A stretch of DNA of 64,000 nt, taken from Pseudomonas psychrophila. GTDB lineage: Bacteria > Pseudomonadota > Gammaproteobacteria > Pseudomonadales > Pseudomonadaceae. This document shows positions 37,707-46,702 of this stretch, piece by piece (position 1 is the first letter of the stretch; each line of letters opens with the position of its first letter). A program made the translations under genes and the position numbers. Location of the stretch: the NCBI RefSeq assembly GCF_001043005.1, contig NZ_JYKZ01000005.1:248001-312000 (forward strand), in the 5' to 3' direction. Below the pieces are notes generated by a model. The model worked only from the letters and a program-made list of their open reading frames with translations, was not told where the DNA came from and ran no database searches.

Positions 37707-38716
37707 GATTGGACCTGTGTCGAAGTAGTAGAAGTCGGGTTGCTAGTTGGAACGGAAGTAGTTGCAGGTTCGGCGCGAACGATTTTTTCAATGAAAAACC
37801 GTGGCCGTGCCCGCACATCGCTGTACATGCGGCCCAAGTATTCACCCAGTAGCCCCATGCCGATAAATTGCCCGCCGGTGAAAACAAACAGCACCGCAAA
37901 CAGCACGAAAGTACCGTGGCCAGCCCAGGATGCGCCGAAGATCAGGCGCAGCATGACCAGCGCGATTGCAAACAGCACACCCAGTACCGCCATGCTGAAA
38001 CCGATGATGCTCAACAGGCGTAAAGGTGTTGTGGTCATGCAGGTGATCAGGTCAAACATCAGGTTGATCAGGCGCATCGGGCTGTACTTGGAGTCGCCGT
38101 GTTCGCGCTCGGCGTGCTCGACCACTACTTCCGTGGTATGGCGGGCAAAACTGTTTGCCAGAATGGGAATGAAGGTGCTGCGCTCGCGGCAAGCGAGCAT
38201 GGCGTCGACGATGCTGCGTCGGTAAGCGCGCAGCATGCAACCGTAATCGCTCATGGCAACCCCGGTGGAGCGCTGCACGGCCAGGTTGATCACACGCGAA
38301 GGCCAGCGACGCCAGGCGGAGTCCTGACGGTTGTTACGCACGGTGCCGACCACGTCGTAACCCAATGCAGCTTGTGCGACCAGGCGCGGGATTTCTTCGG
38401 GCGGGTTTTGCAGATCGGCGTCGAGGGTAATCACCACGTCGCCTTTGGAATGCTCAAAGCCGGCCATGATGGCGGCATGCTGCCCATAGTTGCGGTTGAG
38501 GATAACAGCGACTACCGGGCTGCCTTCGCGCTCGGCGGCGTCTTGCAGGATTTGCGCCGAATTATCCCGACTGCCGTCATCGACCAGCACGATTTCGTAA
38601 GCCTGGGTCAACTGTGCGCAGGCCGCTTCAGTGCGGCGCAACAGTTCAGGCAGGCTCTGTTCTTCGTTGTAGACCGGGATGACGATCGACACACACTGGA
38701 TTGGGTAGGGTTTCAA
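37703..38716 (-). CDS. arnC: Undecaprenyl-phosphate 4-deoxy-4-formamido-L-arabinose transferase ArnC (TTG start)
   Basis: A 337-residue GT2 enzyme: [20 protein letters not shown], then [12 protein letters not shown] and [17 protein letters not shown] with the catalytic acids, and two C-terminal membrane helices. I chose the TTG at 38716 because family members begin KPYPI at this point and GGAA lies 8 bases upstream; the longer frame to 38773 adds 19 residues unlike the family. It is the first gene of this arn operon; arnB, which usually precedes it, is absent. Confidence 0.93.
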   Translation of the reverse strand: MKPYPIQCVSIVIPVYNEEQSLPELLRRTEAACAQLTQAYEIVLVDDGSRDNSAQILQDAAEREGSPVVAVILNRNYGQHAAIMAGFEHSKGDVVITLDADLQNPPEEIPRLVAQAALGYDVVGTVRNNRQDSAWRRWPSRVINLAVQRSTGVAMSDYGCMLRAYRRSIVDAMLACRERSTFIPILANSFARHTTEVVVEHAEREHGDSKYSPMRLINLMFDLITCMTTTPLRLLSIIGFSMAVLGVLFAIALVMLRLIFGASWAGHGTFVLFAVLFVFTGGQFIGMGLLGEYLGRMYSDVRARPRFFIEKIVRAEPATTSVPTSNPTSTTSTQVQS

Positions 38717-39194
38717 AATATTCGTTCCAGTCAGTTTCAATGGTACAAGACGACATGTCTTGGTCGGCCTCACTCAGGCGCACTTCAAGAAACCTGCGCC
38801 CACCACGAGTAAAGCTCAATACTGGCAAAGGTAAAGTTGTTGAACTGCGTTATCTGCATGATTTTTCTTACAAACTAGCTGATCTTTTGTCTGCTAGGAA
38901 GTACATACGGTAAACGCAGAATTGTGAAAAACCTATGAAAGTTAGATCAACAGGGGATGTTTCTAATTGGTAGACAGGTGCTATTCAGGAACGGTTTTAC
39001 AGGGTCTTCACGTTATCTTTGAAGGTTTTGGGGGCTTATTGCTTGTTAGTGGTTTATATCAAGAGCTGTATGACATTTAGTAACAGTGCCCTGCCGTAAT
39101 GGCATTTTGTGCACTGTTGATGGCAAAAATGCCACAGCACCAACCTGCGGGTGTGTGACATAGGTCACACCGGTTGGCGCTGAATAATGGCCTT
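38717..39194. other. AT-rich leader of the arn operon; no gene seen
   Basis: These 478 bases between arnC and efeM carry no open frame resembling arnB or any known gene. They are AT-rich. A perfect CRP/Vfr-type palindrome lies at 39154-39169. I searched for PmrA or PhoP direct repeats and found no clear match. Confidence 0.6.
39154..39169. promoter_or_regulatory. Candidate Vfr/CRP binding site
   Basis: TGTGACATAGGTCACA matches TGTGA-N6-TCACA without mismatch. It lies 25 bases past the efeM stop and about 440 bases upstream of arnC, so its target is uncertain. The same bases form a hairpin GTGTGAC-ATAG-GTCACAC and could instead help end the efe transcript. Confidence 0.45.
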
Positions 39195-40019
39195 TTAGTT
39201 CAATCCCAGCTTGCCGCGCAGGGTCGACAAGTCTTCTGCCAGCGTATTAACCGGCCCAATCAGTGCCTTGCGATCGTTGTCTTTGACCTTGTCGTAGGTT
39301 TCAAAACCACCGTCGGCGGTTTTGTATCTGGCCAGAATGGAGTTCACCGTGGCGAAGTTTTTGTCGACTTTGGCGGCAAAGGCTTTGTCGTTCTGTTCTA
39401 TCTGCGCGCGGAACAAGTCGAATATCTTCTTCGCGCCGTCTACGTTGCCCTGAAAGTCATAGAGGTCGGTGTGGCTGTAACGATCTTCTTCGCCGGAAAT
39501 CTTTGTGGCAGCCACTTCTTCCATCAGCGCTGCTGCGCCGCCGACAACTTTTTCGGGCGGGAAGGTCAGGCTTTCGACACGGTTTTGCAGGTCTTTTACG
39601 TCTTTGTTCAGGCCGTCGGCCAATTGATCCAGGCCCTGTGTGCTGTTTTCGGAGAACAGGCTGTATTCGATGCGGTGGAATCCCGTGAAATCAGGGGCCT
39701 TCACACCTTTTTCGTGGTCGTCGACCCGGGAGTCGATCGACGCGTCAAGGTCGCTGAACAGCTCGGCAATGGGCTCGATGGACTCGTAGTACACCCGGGT
39801 GGGGGCATAGAGTTTTTTGGCCGTTGCCAGGTCACCTTTCTTGACCGCGTCTGTGAACTTTTGCGTGTTGCTGGCCAACTCGTCCAGTTGCTCGGTGACG
39901 TAGATCTTGTAGTCCGAAACAGGCTGCACCAAATCCAGTGGCGCGGTTGCAGCCAGTACCGAGAGCGGGGTGTGGAGCAAGCCTATGGCCAGTAACAGTG
40001 CGAGCGGCGTCTTCTTCAT
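39195..40019 (-). CDS. efeM: Periplasmic imelysin/M75 iron-uptake protein (EfeM type)
   Basis: A 274-residue protein with a signal peptide (ending VLAAT) and a helical M75/imelysin domain. The iron-site HxxE motif is in [12 protein letters not shown] and [16 protein letters not shown] is a conserved block. It lacks the N-terminal cupredoxin found in the larger paralogue at 41382. EfeM is thought to bind ferric or ferrous iron in the periplasm for EfeU. It is the last gene of efeUOBM, 25 bases after efeB. Confidence 0.88.
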   Translation of the reverse strand: MKKTPLALLLAIGLLHTPLSVLAATAPLDLVQPVSDYKIYVTEQLDELASNTQKFTDAVKKGDLATAKKLYAPTRVYYESIEPIAELFSDLDASIDSRVDDHEKGVKAPDFTGFHRIEYSLFSENSTQGLDQLADGLNKDVKDLQNRVESLTFPPEKVVGGAAALMEEVAATKISGEEDRYSHTDLYDFQGNVDGAKKIFDLFRAQIEQNDKAFAAKVDKNFATVNSILARYKTADGGFETYDKVKDNDRKALIGPVNTLAEDLSTLRGKLGLN

Positions 40020-40044
40020 GGGACTTTATCCGGTTGATTGAGGT

Positions 40045-41364
40045 TCAGGTGCGGGTAAGGGGTGTGGCTGCATCGAGCAGCGAGCGGCCAATGAAATCCT
40101 GATCGTCGCGCACCCCCGGCAAGGTAAAGAAATAACCGCCGCCTACTGGCTTGAGGTACTCCTCCAGCGGCTCACCGTTGAGGCGGGTTTGCACGGCGAT
40201 GAAGCCCTGTTCCAGATCCCGTTGGTAGCAGATAAACAGCAGCCCCATGTCCAGCTGGCCGTTCTTGTTGACGCCATTGGAATAGTTGAAGGGGCGGCGC
40301 AAGATCAGGCTGTTGCGCGTTTGCGCGGTGCGCGGGTTGGCCAGGCGAATATGGGCGTCCATCTTGGTGATTTTGCCGTGTGGATCCTTGTTGTAGTCAG
40401 GTACATCGCTTTCCCGGATTCCGTCCATGGGCGCACCGCTGGCCTTGCTGCGACCAAAGATGCTTTCTTGCTCTTGCAGCGGCGTTCGATCCCAACGCTC
40501 AACGAAGTTGCGGATGATACGAACCGCCTGATAGCTGCCATTGACCGCCCACTGTGGTTCGTCGCTGCCGGGCAGGACCCAGACAATCTGGTTCATGGCC
40601 GTATTGTTGTTGGAGTCGGGGTTGGCGGAGCCATCGCGAAAGCCCAAAAAGTTACGGGCGCTTTGAGCGGGTACGCCGGGCTTGGCGGGAGCTTGTGGCG
40701 GAACAGTGCCTTCCTGTTTCCAGCGCACCAGGAGCAGGTCCGGCAGGTTTTTCACGATGTCTCGCAGGGCGTGAATATTGGTATCGGCGGTATTGGCGCA
40801 AAACTGCAGGCTCAAGTCGCCGTGGCACTGCGCGGGCTCCAATGCATCGTTGGGAAAGCCTTGCATGCGGCTCAAACGCTTGGGTTTGACCTGGCTCAGG
40901 CCGAATCGCTGATCGAACAGTGACTCGCCGACTGACACCGTGACGGTCAAGTTGTCCGGGGTTACAACGGGGCCAAGAATGCCGGAATCTACAGGTGGCA
41001 GCTTGGGGTCAACCAGGGGCACGGTCCCGCCCTTCATCAGGAAGGCAATGCGCTCGTTCAAGGTGTGGAACAGGCGCTCCAGATCTTGTCGATCAGTGGC
41101 GAGCACATCGAACGAGACCAGCATGCCCGCGGCCGGGCGCGGAGTGACGATGCCGTTTTGATGCTGACCATGGAAGTCGTGATGGTCCAGCGTCTTGTCG
41201 CTGCTCGGTGCCTGCGTGACTTGGGCATCTGCCGGGCTGCCCGCAGCCATGGCCGGGCAGCTCAGGGCGCCACCGGCCAATGCAGCGCCTGCGACCCCCA
41301 TGCCCATCAGGATACGGCGGCGTTGCAGGTTGAAAGGGGTAGGGGTGTGTTCTGAATCACTCAT
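40045..41364 (-). CDS. efeB: Periplasmic DyP-type haem peroxidase EfeB
   Basis: A 439-residue DyP peroxidase with a Tat signal ([20 protein letters not shown]) and the haem-site motif GFRDGSANP (GxxDG). It oxidises ferrous iron at the periplasmic side, or may release iron from haem, for import by EfeU. The start is the ATG at 41364, 17 bases after the efeO stop codon. Confidence 0.93.
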   Translation of the reverse strand: MSDSEHTPTPFNLQRRRILMGMGVAGAALAGGALSCPAMAAGSPADAQVTQAPSSDKTLDHHDFHGQHQNGIVTPRPAAGMLVSFDVLATDRQDLERLFHTLNERIAFLMKGGTVPLVDPKLPPVDSGILGPVVTPDNLTVTVSVGESLFDQRFGLSQVKPKRLSRMQGFPNDALEPAQCHGDLSLQFCANTADTNIHALRDIVKNLPDLLLVRWKQEGTVPPQAPAKPGVPAQSARNFLGFRDGSANPDSNNNTAMNQIVWVLPGSDEPQWAVNGSYQAVRIIRNFVERWDRTPLQEQESIFGRSKASGAPMDGIRESDVPDYNKDPHGKITKMDAHIRLANPRTAQTRNSLILRRPFNYSNGVNKNGQLDMGLLFICYQRDLEQGFIAVQTRLNGEPLEEYLKPVGGGYFFTLPGVRDDQDFIGRSLLDAATPLTRT

Positions 41365-41381
41365 GTGCGTCTCGTCTGCAA

Positions 41382-42575
41382 TTACAGGCCGCTTAGGCCG
41401 AGGGCGGGATCGATTCCATCGAGTTCATCGGCCAGAACCTTGGCCTTGTTGCTGATGTGTTGGCGTTGTTCGGCACTGACCCTGTCGTAGGTGCGGTAAC
41501 CCTGCGATGTTTTGAGGCCGTTGAGTTCGGCTTCAAGCGAGGCGCTGGCACTGTCTATGTTGCGTTGCAGGTCGGGATTTTTTTTGGTCAGCAATGGGCG
41601 CAGCAGGTCAACCACCTTGCGCGTAGCTTCAAGGTTGGCGGCAAAACCATTGAGGTCGATATGGCTGTAGCGTTCTTCCTCGCCGCTGTTGGCACGGGTG
41701 TCAGCCAAAGTGTGGAGGGTGCGGGCAACAATGCTGACCAACTGTTCCGGCGGCAGCGACTGGGCCAATAACTGTTGTTTGAGCTGCACGGTATCGGCTT
41801 GCAATCGTTGGGCGATCGGTGCCAGGCCTTCAGTGCTGCGCTGATCAAACAAGCCGTACTCCAGGCGATGGAATCCGGAGAAGCCAGGGTCTGACTCGCG
41901 TTTTTCGAAATAGTCGGCGCGGGCGTTGATGGCGTTGTCCAGCTCGGCCAACCGCTGCGCAGCCGGGGCCAGGCGTTGGTAGGCGACGCGGGCAGGTGTG
42001 TACAAGGCTTGCGCCTGCTCAAGATCACCGGCTCCAATGGCTTGGGACAGTGCATCGACCGCCTTGATCAGCACGCTGCTCTGGCGGCTCACGTAAACCC
42101 GGAACTCCGACAGGGGGCCAATAAACGCCACCATTGACGGTCGCGCATTGGCGCTGGCCTCGGACGCTGCGGTGGGTGTCACATGCAGCGTGCCGCGGGG
42201 ATTGCTGAGCAGGCCGCAGGTGATGGCGTAATCCCCTGGCGCCAATGTTGCGTTGATCACCTGACTCAGGCCCGGAGCAATATTTTCACGCTCTTCAACG
42301 ACCAGCACACCGTCGAGGATCTCCCATTCGACCGCCCGTTCTGACGCGTTGACGATGCGAAAACTATTGAGCCCGGCCGGTACGGTGAGTGCATTGGGTT
42401 CACAGCTATGGGGGTGAATGGTGACCGTGACTTGGTCGTTGTGAGTTTTACGCTTGGCCGCAGCCAGTTGCGAGGCGTAGTAGAACAACCCGCCGGCAGC
42501 GATCATCACGATCACCGAGCCGGCCACCGCCCAGCGCAGCGCGCGTGGGGGTGTACCGCTTGCAGGGGTAGGCAT
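41382..42575 (-). CDS. efeO: Periplasmic iron-binding protein EfeO with cupredoxin and imelysin domains
   Basis: A 397-residue protein with an uncleaved-looking N-terminal membrane segment (about residues 13-33), a cupredoxin domain (to about residue 135) and a C-terminal M75/imelysin domain with HxxE in [12 protein letters not shown]. The cupredoxin domain may bind copper or iron and pass electrons or iron on to the M75 domain. It starts 8 bases after the efeU stop. Confidence 0.92.
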   Translation of the reverse strand: MPTPASGTPPRALRWAVAGSVIVMIAAGGLFYYASQLAAAKRKTHNDQVTVTIHPHSCEPNALTVPAGLNSFRIVNASERAVEWEILDGVLVVEERENIAPGLSQVINATLAPGDYAITCGLLSNPRGTLHVTPTAASEASANARPSMVAFIGPLSEFRVYVSRQSSVLIKAVDALSQAIGAGDLEQAQALYTPARVAYQRLAPAAQRLAELDNAINARADYFEKRESDPGFSGFHRLEYGLFDQRSTEGLAPIAQRLQADTVQLKQQLLAQSLPPEQLVSIVARTLHTLADTRANSGEEERYSHIDLNGFAANLEATRKVVDLLRPLLTKKNPDLQRNIDSASASLEAELNGLKTSQGYRTYDRVSAEQRQHISNKAKVLADELDGIDPALGLSGL

Positions 42576-42583
42576 GCTTGACC

Positions 42584-43426
42584 TTATGGGTGTGTTACAG
42601 AAGAGGTATGGACTGTTTTTGCAGGTGCTGGCGGGCGCAAGAACATCCCCAGCGTGACTGCCAGGTAAATCACATAGGCCCCCAGGACGCTCACTGTCGG
42701 GGCCTCCTGATAGCCAAACATGCCCGCTAGCACTGAGCCAAGTGGGCCGTCCATTGGCAACTGAGTGCTGATATCAAACACCACGTCTTGCAGGTGATTC
42801 CACAGACCGGCTTCATGCAGGGCCTGCACCGAGTTGGCCAGGATGCCCGCGGCCACCACCAGAATAAAAAGCCCTGTCCAGCGGAAGAACAGACCCAGGT
42901 TCAGGCGCATGCTGCCGCTGTAAATTGCAAAGCCAATGCAGATGGCCAGGGCCAGGCCGAGCAGGGCGCCCAGCGGTGCAGCAGGGCCTTCGCTTTGCTG
43001 GAATACGGCGAGCAGAAAAAAAACGGTTTCGAGCCCTTCGCGGGCGACAGCAAAGAACACCATGGCGATCAGGGCAGTGACTTGATGCTTTGAGCCTGCC
43101 AGTGCCTGGTCTAAGGACGTGTGCAGGGAGTGTTTGATTGAGCGCGCCACCTTGCGCATCCAGAACACCATCGAACTGAGAATGCCGACGGCAATCAGGC
43201 CAACGATGCCTTCGAACAACTCCTGTTGTTTTTGCGGGAACTCGGCACTCATCAGCTCAAGCCCACCGCCCACTAACAGCGCCAGGGCGGCAGCCAGAAA
43301 GACCCCGATCCACACGGCGGGCATCCACTCACCGCGGCCTGTTTGCTTCAGGTAACTGGCAATGATGCCGACGATAAGTGCGGCCTCGATACCTTCGCGC
43401 AGCATGATCAGAAATGGAACCAGCAT
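42584..43426 (-). CDS. efeU: Ferrous iron permease EfeU (FTR1 family)
   Basis: A 280-residue inner-membrane protein with seven helices and the two FTR1 iron-binding motifs: REGIEA at residues 10-15 and REGLET further on, with Glu residues that coordinate iron. It imports iron after EfeB/EfeO handling. I took the ATG at 43426 as start because the family begins MLVPFLIMLREG; an upstream GTG would add six residues. First gene of the operon. No confident Fur box was seen in front. Confidence 0.92.
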   Translation of the reverse strand: MLVPFLIMLREGIEAALIVGIIASYLKQTGRGEWMPAVWIGVFLAAALALLVGGGLELMSAEFPQKQQELFEGIVGLIAVGILSSMVFWMRKVARSIKHSLHTSLDQALAGSKHQVTALIAMVFFAVAREGLETVFFLLAVFQQSEGPAAPLGALLGLALAICIGFAIYSGSMRLNLGLFFRWTGLFILVVAAGILANSVQALHEAGLWNHLQDVVFDISTQLPMDGPLGSVLAGMFGYQEAPTVSVLGAYVIYLAVTLGMFLRPPAPAKTVHTSSVTHP

Positions 43427-43590
43427 GGAGAAAGCCCGTGTCACTAATTAGTTAGGGGGCTAACTTGTAACATATTGATACGTATTGCCAAACAAGAATC
43501 GATTGCATTTGCTGAACATTGGCTGAACGAAAGGCTGCACCAGGTCAATGGACTCAATGCATTGCTTCAGACAAATCCGGTCGCCTGTAT

Positions 43591-43647
43591 CGCGAGCAAG
43601 CCCGCTCCCACTAGGAACGCAAAGCTGTGGGAGCGGGCTTGGTCGCG
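43591..43647. repeat. REP-type inverted repeat
   Basis: CGCGAGCAAGCCCGCTCCCA (43591) and its complement at 43627-43647 pair over 21 bases with one mismatch around a 15-base loop. It lies between efeU and the kfrA-like gene. Confidence 0.85.
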
Positions 43648-43692
43648 AGGGTATCGATGCGGTGATTCAGCAGAGCCGGCTCATCAGCATCA

Positions 43693-44703
43693 TCATGGCT
43701 TTTTCGCCTCGTTGACTTTTGGTTCTGATTGCTCGTTATGCGCTTTCATGGATTCAAGTGCCGTCTCGGCGGTCATTGCTCTGAGTGTCAGAGTGGCTGT
43801 GGTTTCTTGCGCCTGGCTCTGCGCTTGCTTCAAGCCTTCGCTTTCCTGGGTAGCCACCCGCAAGCGTTCCTGGAGCAGGGTGCATTCGTTTTGCAGCTGG
43901 CTCAGTTGCCCAGTCAACTGTCCGTTGAGGTTGCTCAGCTTGTGTTGCTGGTCGTTGGCCTGGTTCAGCTCTTTGTTCAGGGCTCGGCTTTCGCTCAGTA
44001 CGCGTTCGTTGTCGCGATGCAACTGGGTGATTTCATCCTGGCGTACCAGTGCGCTCTGCTGAGCCTGGCGCAGTTCCATTTGCACTTGCTGCAATTGACC
44101 TTCATGGCGACGCTGATCCTGCTCCCGTTGTTCCTTGACGGCGCTGCGGTAATGTTCAAGGGCATCGCGGGCGTGCAGATGTTTTTCTTCCAGCGAGCGG
44201 ATTTGCTCGTCACGGTCCTTGAGGCGTAGCTCAAAGTCGCTGCAAGCCTGATTCAGAGCCGCGTTGCGAGTTTGTTCGGTTTGCAGCATGGAGCGGGTGG
44301 CTTCAAGGTTGACGGTTTCCTGGTTAAGTGCCGTGCCTTGTATCTCAAGCTGTCGCTCAAGCAGCGCCTGGGCGTTTTGCGCCTCGCCAAGCTGCCCCTG
44401 CAACTCGATTTTCAGCTGCTCGTAATGAGCCTGGGCGCGGTCAATCGGCTCTTGCGCCTGATCCTGCAGGCGCTGAGCGAGGCGGGCGACCAGTTCGGTC
44501 AGCTCATCGCCTATCTGTTCCTGAGGCGCCCCGCGGCGCGAGTCGACCTCGTCCAGCTCTTTTAAATACCGATGGATCGTGGTTTTCGATCCGGTATTTC
44601 CCATCTCGATACGTACCGCATCAATGCTCGGGTGTTCACCGCGGGCCAGGATCGCCGTGCGTGCAATTTGGACTACCGCTTTGTTTACGCCGCCACGGGC
44701 CAT
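43693..44703 (-). CDS. KfrA-like DNA-binding coiled-coil protein
   Basis: A 336-residue protein with the KfrA N-terminal DNA-binding domain (MARGGVNKAVVQIARTAILA, then PSIDAVRIEMGNTGSKTTIH) followed by a very long coiled coil (about residues 75-310, rich in Gln, Glu, Leu and Ala) and a charged tail. Plasmid KfrA proteins are autorepressors that form filaments and help stabilise DNA; this one is chromosomal. It is divergent from a tyrosine recombinase across a 178-base gap that contains two palindromes; the nearer one (44731-44753) is a likely autorepression site. Confidence 0.85.
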   Translation of the reverse strand: MARGGVNKAVVQIARTAILARGEHPSIDAVRIEMGNTGSKTTIHRYLKELDEVDSRRGAPQEQIGDELTELVARLAQRLQDQAQEPIDRAQAHYEQLKIELQGQLGEAQNAQALLERQLEIQGTALNQETVNLEATRSMLQTEQTRNAALNQACSDFELRLKDRDEQIRSLEEKHLHARDALEHYRSAVKEQREQDQRRHEGQLQQVQMELRQAQQSALVRQDEITQLHRDNERVLSESRALNKELNQANDQQHKLSNLNGQLTGQLSQLQNECTLLQERLRVATQESEGLKQAQSQAQETTATLTLRAMTAETALESMKAHNEQSEPKVNEAKKP

Positions 44704-44730
44704 GGCATTCTCCTACGATTTTGTACTGTG

Positions 44731-44753
44731 GTATGTATCATGTATATACATAC
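44731..44753. promoter_or_regulatory. Palindrome in the kfrA promoter, likely operator
   Basis: GTATGTAT (44731-44738) and ATACATAC (44746-44753) are perfect inverted repeats with a 7-base spacer, and TGTATATACA (44741-44750) forms a second, overlapping 10-base palindrome. It is 28 bases upstream of the kfrA-like start. Confidence 0.6.
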
Positions 44754-44794
44754 TATATGAGTCATTTTGGTTTGTCTTTATTTGCAATTCAAGG

Positions 44795-44821
44795 CACGGG
44801 ATATACTGGTATTATCCCGTG
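44795..44821. promoter_or_regulatory. Inverted repeat upstream of the recombinase gene
   Basis: CACGGGATA (44795-44803) and TATCCCGTG (44813-44821) are perfectly complementary around TACTGGTAT. The 27-base size and 9-base spacer resemble the core of a tyrosine-recombinase crossover site; it could also be an operator. It is 61 bases before the recombinase start. Confidence 0.55.
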
Positions 44822-44881
44822 TTAGAGCCTTTTAACTGTGTTTAAGGCCCGTTTTCAGTACGCCAATCAAGAGAACTGCCC

Positions 44882-45820
44882 ATGAGCGAGCTGGATCGCT
44901 ACTTAAACGCCGCGACCCGAGACAACACCCGCCGTAGCTATCGGGCGGCCATTGAGCATTTCGAAGTCACCTGGGGCGGATTCCTTCCGGCCACCAGCGA
45001 CAGCGTGGCGCGCTATCTGGTGGCTCACGCCGGACAGCTCTCGATCAACACATTGAAGCTGCGCCTGTCGGCGATCGCTCAATGGCACAACAGTCAGGGA
45101 TTTGCCGATCCCACCAAGGCCCCGGTAGTGCGCAAGGTGTTCAAGGGCATCCGCGCATTGCATCCGGCTCAGGAAAAGCAGGCCGAACCGTTGCAGTTGC
45201 AGCATCTGGAGCAGGTGGTCGACTGGCTTGAAGGCGAAGCGCAGGCAGCGCAAGCCAGCGCGGATCAACCAGGGCTGTTGCGCGCCAGGCGTGACGCTGC
45301 CCTGATTTTGCTGGGGTTCTGGCGCGGGTTTCGTAGCGATGAGCTTTGCCGTTTGCAGGTCGAGCACGTACAGGCTGTCCCGGGTGCGGGCATTACGCTG
45401 TATCTGCCCCGCAGCAAGAGCGACCGCGACAACCTGGGCAAGACCTTTCAGACTCCGGCGCTCTTGCGTCTGTGCCCGGTGCGGGCCTATATCGAGTGGC
45501 TCAATACGGCAGCCCTGGTGCGTGGCGCGGTGTTTCGCGGGATTGATCGCTGGGGCAATCTGGGCGAGGAGGGGCTGCACGCCAACAGCGTTATTCCACT
45601 GCTGCGCCAGGCACTGGAGCGCGCCGGCATCCCTGCCGAGCAATACACCAGTCACTCGCTGCGTCGCGGTTTTGCAACATGGGCGCATCAAAGTGGCTGG
45701 GATTTAAAGTCGCTGATGAATTATGTCGGCTGGAAGGACGTCAAGTCAGCCATGCGCTATGTTGAAGCGACCCCGTTTACGGGGATGAGCATGATGGCCG
45801 AGAAACAAATTGGTAACTGA
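44882..45820 (+). CDS. Tyrosine recombinase (XerC-like integrase)
   Basis: A 312-residue recombinase with a SAM-like N-terminal core-binding domain and a C-terminal catalytic domain. Catalytic residues are Arg151 (FWRGFRSDEL), Lys179, His258 and Arg261 (HSLRRGFATWA) and Tyr293 (AMRYVE). Trp284 stands where many family members have a second histidine, an accepted variant. No element ends or cargo were found nearby, so its substrate is unknown. Pairing with a kfrA-like gene across shared palindromes suggests joint control. Confidence 0.88.
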   Translation: MSELDRYLNAATRDNTRRSYRAAIEHFEVTWGGFLPATSDSVARYLVAHAGQLSINTLKLRLSAIAQWHNSQGFADPTKAPVVRKVFKGIRALHPAQEKQAEPLQLQHLEQVVDWLEGEAQAAQASADQPGLLRARRDAALILLGFWRGFRSDELCRLQVEHVQAVPGAGITLYLPRSKSDRDNLGKTFQTPALLRLCPVRAYIEWLNTAALVRGAVFRGIDRWGNLGEEGLHANSVIPLLRQALERAGIPAEQYTSHSLRRGFATWAHQSGWDLKSLMNYVGWKDVKSAMRYVEATPFTGMSMMAEKQIGN

Positions 45821-46012
45821 TCCGTGTCAAGTTGAAAGCCTGAGCGGTGGCCCATAGTTAGAAGGCATGTTTTAGCATTAGCTTTCTTCTATCTATAGCG
45901 TCACCTGATAGCTAAAACCAATCGGCAGCATCAGCTTTGCCAATGAGCCAGATACGGAATGTGTTGTTAGGATTCACCTCATCAACTTTTCAACCCTGAC
46001 GGAGAGTCAACG

Positions 46013-46576
46013 ATGCCTATCATCAACAGCCAAGTAAAACCGTTCAAAGCAACTGCCTACAAAAACGGCAGCTTCGTGGAAGTCTCGGACGCTGACCTGA
46101 AAGGCAAGTGGTCTGTCGTGTTCTTCTACCCAGCCGACTTCACCTTCGTTTGCCCAACCGAACTGGAAGACCTGGCTGACAACTACGAAGAGTTCAAAAA
46201 ACTCGGCGTGGAAATCTACAGCGTGTCGACTGACACCCACTTTGCCCACGCTGCCTGGCACAACACTTCGCCAGCCATCGGCAAGATCCAGTACACCATG
46301 ATCGGCGACCCTACGCTGACCATCTCCCGTAACTTCGACGTACTGATCGAAGAAGCTGGCCTGGCTGACCGCGGTACGTTCGTGATCAACCCGGAAGGTC
46401 AGATCAAGATCGTTGAGCTGAACGACGGTGGTGTTGGTCGTGACGCATCCGAGCTGCTGCGCAAAATCAAGGCTGCTCAATATGTTGCGGCTCACCCAGG
46501 CGAAGTTTGCCCGGCTAAATGGAAAGAAGGTGAATCCACCTTGGCTCCATCGCTGGACCTGGTCGGCAAGATCTAA
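46013..46576 (+). CDS. ahpC: Alkyl hydroperoxide reductase peroxiredoxin AhpC
   Basis: A 187-residue typical 2-Cys peroxiredoxin. The peroxidatic Cys47 lies in FTFVCPTE and the resolving Cys166 in GEVCPAKW. It reduces hydrogen peroxide and organic hydroperoxides in the cytoplasm and is recycled by AhpF. GGAGAG precedes the ATG. The 192-base leader should hold an OxyR site, but no clean ATAG-N7-CTAT array was found. A strong terminator separates it from ahpF, so ahpF probably has its own promoter or gets partial readthrough. Confidence 0.97.
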   Translation: MPIINSQVKPFKATAYKNGSFVEVSDADLKGKWSVVFFYPADFTFVCPTELEDLADNYEEFKKLGVEIYSVSTDTHFAHAAWHNTSPAIGKIQYTMIGDPTLTISRNFDVLIEEAGLADRGTFVINPEGQIKIVELNDGGVGRDASELLRKIKAAQYVAAHPGEVCPAKWKEGESTLAPSLDLVGKI

Positions 46577-46636
46577 GTCTGTGAAGCATCCAAGGGCGGT
46601 GAACCGCACCTAAGTAGTCAGCAGCATCGCCCTCAA

Positions 46637-46670
46637 AACGCCCGGGCGACATTCGCTCGGGCGTTTTTTT
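46637..46670 (+). terminator. Terminator of ahpC
   Basis: AACGCCCGGGCGA pairs with TCGCTCGGGCGTT (one G-U) around CAT, followed by a run of T residues. Confidence 0.92.
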
Positions 46671-46702
46671 ACACAGAATTCAGTATTAAGGAGATCGCCC
46701 GT

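Noticed and set aside
43427..43590. Fur box before efeU
   Set aside because: Only scattered AT-rich hexamers; no 19-base match worth reporting.
44882..45820. Genomic island inserted by the tyrosine recombinase
   Set aside because: No tRNA, direct repeats or foreign cargo were found on either side; the flanking efe and ahp genes are ordinary chromosomal genes.
45853..45925. Possible OxyR site before ahpC
   Set aside because: Several ATAG-like pieces occur, but none forms the ATAG-N7-CTAT spacing through four half-sites.
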